A DNA stretch of 64,000 bases from Acidobacteriaceae bacterium. GTDB taxonomy: Bacteria; Acidobacteriota; Terriglobia; Terriglobales; Acidobacteriaceae. The translations under genes were made by a program, and so were the position numbers. Numbering within the stretch: position 1 is the stretch's first letter; the number at the start of each line of letters is the position of its first letter. The notes beneath the pieces were generated by a model that was given only the letters and a program-made list of their open reading frames with translations, searched no databases and was not told the origin of the DNA. The stretch is taken from NCBI GenBank assembly GCA_025356095.1, contig JANXUR010000064.1, positions 1 to 64,000 of the forward strand. The letters are read 5' to 3'. This document shows, piece after piece, positions 57,592 to 64,000 of the stretch.

Positions 57592-57631
57592 GTGAATTGG
57601 TTCGCGAATGCTGGTTCTCGAATGCTGATTC
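57592..57631. repeat. Short tandem repeats between mreD and mrdA
   Basis: GTGAATTGGTTC (57592-57603), GCGAATGCTGGTTC (57604-57617) and TCGAATGCTGATTC (57618-57631) lie head to tail in the 106-bp gap. They resemble, in size and decay, the other intergenic arrays in the window. Confidence 0.6.
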
Positions 57632-57637
57632 GCGTTG

Positions 57638-58153
57638 TTAATAAATTCGTTTGCGCAATCGGTCTAGCACAGCAAACAACAGCGCACCCACCACTCCATT
57701 CACGATGGCCGCTCCGAGCACATAAATCCGCAAAGGATACGGCTGCCCCACCATTCCGCGCAGTACTACCGCATACACCGCTTGATGCAGCAGGTAAAAC
57801 ACTATCGTCAGCAAAAAACGAGCCAGGGGGTTTTCCAGATCAATCCGCGCACCGAGCGACGACGCCACATAACCTACTACAGTCTTGGAGATGCCGAAGA
57901 TGCCGATAAGCCGTCCACTCATGGCATCTTGAATCAGGCCGAGGATGCAACCGGTCATCATGCCACCCACAGGCGAGCGGCGAGCCAACGCAAAGTAAAT
58001 CGTCACCAGCAGTGGCAGATCGAAGTTAGAAAAAAATGACGAAAGTAGCGGCAACGTCCACTGCGCGGCCAACGCCGCTGCGGTCACAAAGATGACTGCA
58101 AACCAGTTGTAGCGATACACCTCAATCTTTTCGCGCTCCAGTAAGGATGCCAT
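57638..58153 (-). CDS. mreD: Rod shape-determining protein MreD
   Basis: 171 aa with five membrane spans (FAVIFVTAAALAAQWTLPLL, DLPLLVTIYFALA, GGMMTGCILGLIQDAMSG, FLLTIVFYLLHQAVYAVV, VLGAAIVNGVVGALLFAVL by segments). The GLIQDAMSG motif is typical of MreD. Its ATG directly abuts the mreC stop. It links cytoskeletal MreB to wall synthases in the membrane. Confidence 0.9.
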   Translation of the reverse strand: MASLLEREKIEVYRYNWFAVIFVTAAALAAQWTLPLLSSFFSNFDLPLLVTIYFALARRSPVGGMMTGCILGLIQDAMSGRLIGIFGISKTVVGYVASSLGARIDLENPLARFLLTIVFYLLHQAVYAVVLRGMVGQPYPLRIYVLGAAIVNGVVGALLFAVLDRLRKRIY

Positions 58154-59251
58154 CTAGTGTGGCCTCCCTTCGGTTTGCGGTTTAGCTTGGGGCTTTAACG
58201 GCGGCTTGGGTTCCACGACTTGTGGCTTCACCACTCCCGTCCTGGTGGCGCTTGCATGCCCGAGCTTGCCTGCAACCGCACCGGTGCCGTCTGAAACCGC
58301 GCCGCCCTTCCCTGCGGCCGCCGCTGCATTCGGATCCACCTTTTGCGGCACCTGCGGAAGCCGCTCCGCCAGCACGTCAATCGCGCGCTGCGTAGAGTTG
58401 CCGTCCGCTTGCACCTGCTCTTGCTTGATCTCCGTTACCACCAGCACTTCTTCCAGTTGTCCTAGCCGCGATACTGGCTTTACCCGCACATGCAGAAACA
58501 CATCCTTCTGCACGGTCGCGCTGGCAATCGTGCCGATCAACAATCCTTTGGGAAAGATGCGGTCGCCGCCGCTGGTCAACACTCGCTCGCCCACCTTCAC
58601 CGTTTCATCGGCCATCACCTTATCCAGCAGTAGTTCCCCGTTGGCCGAGCCGTGCACCACGCCTTGCAGCCGCGACTCTTCCAAAATTGCGCCTACGCCG
58701 CTCGACTGGTCATTCAGCAGCAACACTTGGCTGGACGCCGGGAACACCTCCAGCACTTTGCCTGCCACGCCTTCCGGCGTGATCACAGGCATATCCGGAG
58801 CGATGCCATCGCGCGAACCTTTATCAATGTAGATGATGTGCGACTGCTCGGTGCCGCCCGCACCGATAATCTGCGCCGCCAGAGTCTTGGCCACGTATTG
58901 CTGGCGAAAACCCAGCAGGGTCTGCAATCGCCGAGCCTGACCGATGTCTTCACTCTGCCGCGATGACTCCAGCCGCAGACCGGCAATCTCTTGCTTCAAC
59001 CGCTCGTTTTCATCGCGAGTGCCACGCAGATTCACGTATCCGTTCCACACGTCATTGGCCCACTGGATGCCGCCAGCAATGACTTTCTGAAACGGCGTAA
59101 TCCCAGAGACCACACCGAGTCGGATGATTCGCGCGGGCGTATCTGTGCTGCCCGCAGCGCGGCGTACTTGCACCGCCAACCCCACCACTTGCGCGAATAG
59201 CAGCACCACAAACACCGTGACGTTGCGATGGCGGGAGAGAAATGTGTCCAT
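58154..59251 (-). CDS. mreC: Rod shape-determining protein MreC
   Basis: 365 aa. One N-terminal membrane span (VTVFVVLLFAQVVGLAVQV), a coiled coil at about residues 70-115 (ENERLKQEIAGLRLESSRQS), then the two periplasmic beta-barrel domains (IIGAGGTEQSHIIYIDKGS, PEGVAGKVLEV, LLNDQSSGVGAILEESR). The last 80 residues are a Pro/Ala/Lys-rich tail. The position after mreB and directly before mreD is canonical. It organises PBP2 and RodA. Confidence 0.95.
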   Translation of the reverse strand: MDTFLSRHRNVTVFVVLLFAQVVGLAVQVRRAAGSTDTPARIIRLGVVSGITPFQKVIAGGIQWANDVWNGYVNLRGTRDENERLKQEIAGLRLESSRQSEDIGQARRLQTLLGFRQQYVAKTLAAQIIGAGGTEQSHIIYIDKGSRDGIAPDMPVITPEGVAGKVLEVFPASSQVLLLNDQSSGVGAILEESRLQGVVHGSANGELLLDKVMADETVKVGERVLTSGGDRIFPKGLLIGTIASATVQKDVFLHVRVKPVSRLGQLEEVLVVTEIKQEQVQADGNSTQRAIDVLAERLPQVPQKVDPNAAAAAGKGGAVSDGTGAVAGKLGHASATRTGVVKPQVVEPKPPLKPQAKPQTEGRPH

Positions 59252-59315
59252 GTGCTTTCAGTCGCTATGTTGCCAACCAGCGAAGCGGTATTGCAGTGAA
59301 AAATCGGTCAGAAAA

Positions 59316-59340
59316 TGGCCGGTGCAGCCTGCACCGGCCA
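59316..59340 (-). terminator. Stem-loop between mreB and mreC
   Basis: Perfect 11-bp arms TGGCCGGTGCA (59316-59326) and TGCACCGGCCA (59330-59340) with a 3-base loop; in the minus direction TTTTCTGA follows. This has the form of an intrinsic terminator and could make mreB transcript more abundant than mreCD. Confidence 0.75.
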
Positions 59341-59366
59341 CCACAAATCTCAGCAGCGGGCCGCTT

Positions 59367-60698
<1,332 letters not shown>

Positions 60699-61031
60699 CT
60701 ACATGAACTTCCAGCTTTCTGCCGGGGTCACAAAAGTCTGTAGTACCTGTGGCGCAGCCATAGTCGCCACAGCCCTCGCTCTGGCGAAGGCGACGCGTCG
60801 TCGGACAATGGACACTCCACCGACCGGGAACCAGTCGTTTCGCGGTCGTTCAATTCTCAAAAAATGGGAAATCAGAGAAGGCGTGGCCGCACCCAGCGCG
60901 CCAGCAAACCGGGCAACAGTCAAAGTGAGATTAGCACGGTTTTAGAAATGACGCGGGGCGGGGCGGAAATATTTTGGGGGGAGAGGCGAGTTCGCCAACA
61001 GGACAACTATGCCGGACCCTGAGGAGAGAGA

Positions 61032-61391
61032 ATGATGAGCTGCGCACGCGCGATTTCGGGGAAATCAGCCAAGAAACTCGCGACCATCCACCCGGGCGAG
61101 ATTCTCCGCGAGGACTACCTCAAGCCGCTCGGATTGAGCGTGAACCGGTTGGCGCTTGCCCTGCGTGTCCCCGCCACCCGCATGGCGGAGATCGTGCACC
61201 AGCGCCGCGGCATCAGCCCCGACACCGCGCTGCGCCTGGCCCGCTACTTCCAGACCACTCCACGCTTCTGGCTGAACCTGCAAGCCGCGTTCGATCTCGA
61301 AACCGCCGAAGACCAACTGCGTGCGGTGGTAGAGCGCGATGTGCAGCCGATGGGCTGCAGACGCACCACGGAACACACCATGGTTGAATGA
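61032..61391 (+). CDS. higA: HigA/VapI-type antitoxin, no partner toxin found
   Basis: 119 aa with AGGAGAG upstream; ATG 61035 is also possible. XRE-type helix-turn-helix of the HigA family: IHPGEILREDYLKPLGLSV, then RLALALRVPATRMAEIV, then GISPDTALRLARYFQTTPRFW and LNLQAAFDLE. HigA normally follows and neutralises the RNase HigB, but no HigB-like frame lies upstream or downstream. The stop codon lies inside a 30-bp perfect palindrome. It may be a solitary regulator of the adjoining AbiE genes. Confidence 0.88.
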   Translation: MMSCARAISGKSAKKLATIHPGEILREDYLKPLGLSVNRLALALRVPATRMAEIVHQRRGISPDTALRLARYFQTTPRFWLNLQAAFDLETAEDQLRAVVERDVQPMGCRRTTEHTMVE

Positions 61392-61414
61392 ATGGTATAT
61401 ATACCATTCATTCA
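61385..61414. promoter_or_regulatory. 30-bp perfect palindrome at the higA stop
   Basis: Perfect dyad centred at 61399/61400: outer arm TGAATGAAT, core GGTATATATACC (61394-61405). It covers the higA stop codon. The same core is at the centre of the abiEi palindrome 107 bp away. Confidence 0.85.
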
Positions 61415-61480
61415 TGGCATATTACATGAAAACAAGCCCATGTTCTTTAATTTCTTGCATTTAGACCCAACAGTTGTCTG

Positions 61481-61510
61481 TTGACTCCCTTCTCCTAATA
61501 GGTATATATA
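61481..61510 (+). promoter_or_regulatory. Promoter of abiEi
   Basis: TTGACT (61481-61486) is followed after 16 or 18 bases by TATATA (61503-61508 or 61505-61510). Transcription would start near 61517 and leave a leader of about a dozen bases. The -10 sits at the centre of the 42-bp palindrome, so a protein bound there would block it. Confidence 0.6.
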
Positions 61511-61527
61511 CCTATTAGGAGAAGGGA
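61486..61527. promoter_or_regulatory. 42-bp perfect palindrome over the abiEi promoter and ribosome site
   Basis: Perfect dyad centred at 61506/61507; left arm TCCCTTCTCCTAATA, core GGTATATATACC (61501-61512), right arm TATTAGGAGAAGGGA. It ends directly before the abiEi ATG and includes its ribosome site GGAGAAGGG. It is a strong candidate operator; if transcribed from further upstream it would form a hairpin hiding the ribosome site. Confidence 0.88.
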
Positions 61528-62430
61528 ATGACTATGGCAAGCAAACGCGGCCCGAAATCCCGCATTGAGATCGCTGCACCGGCTATCACTCGAGTTTTCA
61601 CAGCCGCTGGGGAAAGTATTTATTGGCCATCCGACATAGCAGCGCTCCTTAGAGAAAAGCGCGCAGAGTGGAACCTGCCTCAAGACTTCGACCCGCGGAG
61701 GTTTATTGATTTTCTTCTCGAGAATGGGTCGCTCCAAGAACTCCGACTCTCTGCGGCTAACCACCCAAACCTGCCAAACGTAGTTCGATACGCTTCGGGA
61801 TCCCCAACGCCGCTTCAGATTGCACTCTCGATCCGGAGAAAGTCGTTCTTGTGTCACGGAACTGCGGTTTTTCTCCACGCTTTGGGCGACGAATTGCCCA
61901 AGACGATTTTTGTCAACAGTGAACAGAGTGACAAGCCTTGGGCGAAAGGCACCCTTAGTCAGGAGGGAGTTCACCGCGCATTTCGGGGCAAGCAGCGCCA
62001 GTCAACTCTCGTGTACCCTAATCTTGATTCTCGGATTGTCATGATCGCGGGTAAGCATTCCGGGAATTTGGAAGTCGGGGCCGTGCAGTTCGGCACCGAA
62101 CGACTCTCTGTCACCAAGCTGGAACGGACGCTGATTGACATCGTCGTTCGGCCAGCATACTCGGGCGGCGTCTATCAGGTTCTGAAAGCTTACCAACGGG
62201 CACAAGACCGATTGTCCGTTCCGACACTCCTAGCGACCCTCAAGAGGCTGGACTATGCATATCCCTACCATCAGGCCATCGGCTTTTACATGAAGCGCGC
62301 CGGCTACCAACCTGCGCAGTACGAACGTTTGAAGGGTCTGGGGCTGAACTACGACTTTTATTTGGCCCACGACTTGCGCGAACGAGAATACGACTCAGAG
62401 TGGCGACTCTTCTACCCAAAGGGATTTTAG
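61528..62430 (+). CDS. abiEi: AbiEi-family antitoxin / transcriptional regulator
   Basis: 300 aa from ATG 61528, with GGAGAAGGG directly upstream inside a palindrome. It belongs to the type IV antitoxin AbiEi family: an N-terminal winged-helix region (about 10-95, [31 protein letters not shown]) followed by the antitoxin domain ([55 protein letters not shown]). AbiEi proteins repress their own promoter by binding inverted repeats and counteract the AbiEii nucleotidyltransferase. Unusually, the AbiEii partner is on the opposite strand, and the 3' ends overlap by 36 bases. GC appears lower than in the surrounding genes, suggesting transfer. Confidence 0.85.
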   Translation: MTMASKRGPKSRIEIAAPAITRVFTAAGESIYWPSDIAALLREKRAEWNLPQDFDPRRFIDFLLENGSLQELRLSAANHPNLPNVVRYASGSPTPLQIALSIRRKSFLCHGTAVFLHALGDELPKTIFVNSEQSDKPWAKGTLSQEGVHRAFRGKQRQSTLVYPNLDSRIVMIAGKHSGNLEVGAVQFGTERLSVTKLERTLIDIVVRPAYSGGVYQVLKAYQRAQDRLSVPTLLATLKRLDYAYPYHQAIGFYMKRAGYQPAQYERLKGLGLNYDFYLAHDLREREYDSEWRLFYPKGF

Positions 62431-63261
62431 ACGTTCGATCTGGCTCAGCACGTAGTCGAAGTAAAAATCGTATTCGTTCAGCTCTGTCTTGACGCTTGCG
62501 ATGACTGCAGGCCAGTCGGGCCGATGGAATTCGCGGTAGTTGCGGATCAAACTGAGAAGTTGCAAAGGCACCTGCTTGACAGCAAAGATGCTCCTGGCCA
62601 AAGCCAGATTTTCGGGGCTCGCGATATCAACCCCTCCTTCGGTTAAGATCAAATGGACGTCGTAAAAATCGCGGGCTCTCGGGTTGCCACGTGGCTTTAT
62701 CACATAGTCGGGCATCTGCTGGCATAGCGCCCTCAACTTTTCAATCACCACCATAGCAAGCGTGTAAACGTAGATCGTGTAATAGTCGAGTTCAACTTTT
62801 ATCTTGCCATCGGTGAACTCATTCTTGCTCATATCCACTCGGAAAACACGCTCCTGATTCGCACCGATAGGCAGGGCATTTATTTGCATCTTCGCGTGTG
62901 TGCCAGATTTAAACTGATTGTACTTTTCGCGCTCAATAACCTTAAAACTCAGCTCATAACCGCCCCACCATGGACGGTTATTGATTCCCTTAATCTTGGG
63001 TTTTTCTTGCAATTTCTCATCGAATACGACCAGCCCTGCAGAATCAAATCGATCCTTTAGAGCATGAAAGATTCTGCCCTCAGCGTCGCTCAAATCAGAC
63101 AGGTCGCCGTCCAGCGAGAAATCAAGATCCAGCGATGACCGAGAGCCAAGCTTGTGAATGAGATTTATTGCATTGCCACCCTTAAGAACAAGCCTTTCCA
63201 TTAGCACCTCATCTGAAAAGAGCGCCACAATCGTAAGCTTCCGAATTTCATCAAAGTCCAT
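62395..63261 (-). CDS. abiEii: AbiEii-family nucleotidyltransferase toxin
   Basis: 288 aa from ATG 63261, with GGAGTGA upstream; the longer frame from GTG-type starts to 63285 is less likely. It has the AbiEii/AbiGii toxin pattern of a pol-beta-like nucleotidyltransferase: [27 protein letters not shown], seen as LKGGNAINL plus the SSLDLDFS catalytic acids, then [10 protein letters not shown] with the conserved Lys and [10 protein letters not shown]. The fold and catalytic residues look intact. It is convergent with abiEi rather than cotranscribed, overlapping its 3' end by 36 bases, and has no palindrome of its own upstream. Low GC. Confidence 0.85.
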   Translation of the reverse strand: MDFDEIRKLTIVALFSDEVLMERLVLKGGNAINLIHKLGSRSSLDLDFSLDGDLSDLSDAEGRIFHALKDRFDSAGLVVFDEKLQEKPKIKGINNRPWWGGYELSFKVIEREKYNQFKSGTHAKMQINALPIGANQERVFRVDMSKNEFTDGKIKVELDYYTIYVYTLAMVVIEKLRALCQQMPDYVIKPRGNPRARDFYDVHLILTEGGVDIASPENLALARSIFAVKQVPLQLLSLIRNYREFHRPDWPAVIASVKTELNEYDFYFDYVLSQIERLKSLWVEESPL

Positions 63262-63461
63262 GGTCACTCCCACCGAGCGGCTCAATCATACGGGCTCGCA
63301 GCGCCCAGTGGAAACAAGCGGAAGGAAGCAATAGTTTTGCGCCCGCTTGCCCGCCCCCGCACCCTGCCCGTACCATACTTGTGGCGACAAAATCTGGATT
63401 CATTCTGTTGGCACCGCTATCGTCATCAGCAGCATCCGCCCCGCAGGAGGCATTTTTTCTT

Positions 63462-64000
63462 ATGGCAAACATCATGGCAAACGACATCACTTCTGGGACC
63501 AGCACCGTATCCCCCTCGAATTCTGGCAGCATCAAGATCTACCGCAACTTCATTGGAGGCGAGTTTCACGAGTCTCTTTCTGGCCAGACCTTTGAGAACC
63601 TGAACCCGGCAGACACCCGCGACCTTGTCGGTGTCTTCCAGCGCTCCAATGCGCAAGATGTAGACGCAGCTGTCCGCGCCGCCAAAGCCGCCTTCGCCAA
63701 GTGGCGCCTGGTTCCCGCACCCAAGCGCGCCGAGATCATCTACCGCGCAGCGGAGATTCTGCTGAGCCGTAAAGAAGATTGCGCCCGCCAGATGACTCGC
63801 GAAATGGGCAAGGTGCTAAAGGAGACGCGCGGCGACGTGCAGGAGGCGATTGACTGCGCCTACTTTATGGCTGGCGAAGGCCGTCGCATGTATGGCGTCA
63901 CCACTCCGGCGGAGCTCGCCAACAAAGCCGCCATGGCCATCCGCCAACCGCTCGGCGTCATTGGCATGATCACGCCGTGGAACTTCCCCATGGCCATCGC
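63462..64000 (+). CDS. NAD(P)-dependent aldehyde dehydrogenase, 3' part missing at window edge
   Basis: 179 codons seen from ATG 63462, with AGGAGG eleven bases upstream; ATG 63474 is an alternative. The ALDH N-terminal cofactor domain is clear: [21 protein letters not shown], represented by FIGGEF and ENLNPAD, then [51 protein letters not shown] and the start of the NAD motif [10 protein letters not shown]. The catalytic Cys and Glu lie beyond the edge, so substrate cannot be judged. The gene is divergent from abiEii with 200 bp between. Confidence 0.92.
   Translation, partial: MANIMANDITSGTSTVSPSNSGSIKIYRNFIGGEFHESLSGQTFENLNPADTRDLVGVFQRSNAQDVDAAVRAAKAAFAKWRLVPAPKRAEIIYRAAEILLSRKEDCARQMTREMGKVLKETRGDVQEAIDCAYFMAGEGRRMYGVTTPAELANKAAMAIRQPLGVIGMITPWNFPMAI

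Noticed and set aside
60699-60945. Small frames on both strands before HigA as a possible HigB toxin
   Set aside because: Neither shows the HigB/RelE pattern, both overlap each other, and ribosome sites are lacking.
61065-61415. Minus-strand frame starting in the higA palindrome
   Set aside because: It is antisense to a clear HigA gene, and its protein shows no family pattern.

Overview
The window is about 58-60% GC and densely coded. It looks like a chromosomal segment of a soil-type Acidobacteriota (Terriglobia-like). This is inferred from the gene content: secreted GloVer-repeat, SBBP/DUF11 and IPT/TIG proteins, a fused transaldolase-glucose-6-phosphate isomerase, and many sigma-54 and LuxR-type regulators. 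I see no rRNA, tRNA, CRISPR array, intact insertion sequence or plasmid origin.

Layout. 1-4059: a partial membrane protein and two secreted repeat proteins; the second has a (TC)14 tract in its signal-peptide region that sets the reading frame. 4182-15851: soluble transhydrogenase sthA, divergent from a sugar-phosphate operon (tkt, rpiB, tal-pgi fusion, gnd, zwf, glk, pgl) covering both branches of the pentose phosphate pathway. 15943-19314: heme exporter genes ccmA-ccmB-ccmC-ccmD, then a panE-like reductase. 19315-29174: a large SBBP protein, a soluble histidine kinase with an NtrC-type regulator, a divergent sigma-54 activator without receiver domain, a lipoprotein and a Tat-exported FMN hydroxy-acid oxidase. 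29251-32869: a sulfate-activation cluster (sat-cysC fusion, TSUP permease, cysQ-type phosphatase). 33234-37730: a phosphopantetheinyl transferase beside two paralogous secreted esterases. 38207-42055: two paralogous pairs of tiny overlapping LuxR-type genes flanking a GAF-membrane gene and a Sel1 gene. 42056-46434: a pseudogene scrap, a frameshifted IPT protein and a polytopic membrane protein. 46435-50852: ccmE with CXXXY in place of the heme-binding histidine motif, ppa, a permease, and a TPP riboswitch with thiC. 50911-55133: a ceramidase-like protein fused to a tectonin-like propeller, and an M28 peptidase. 55372-60428: the cell-shape genes mreB-mreC-mreD-mrdA. 61032-63261: a toxin-antitoxin island. 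The right edge holds the start of an aldehyde dehydrogenase.

The best candidates for something new are three. The first is the toxin-antitoxin island: an orphan HigA, then AbiEi and AbiEii in convergent, tail-overlapping orientation, with two perfect palindromes (30 and 42 bp) sharing the core GGTATATATACC; the larger one covers the apparent promoter -10 and ribosome site of abiEi. The second is the duplicated two-gene stand-alone LuxR-HTH module. The third is the possible phase-variable signal peptide. Short tandem arrays with 11-14 bp units recur between genes and may be a genome-wide feature.

All family calls come from reading motifs. No database search was run.
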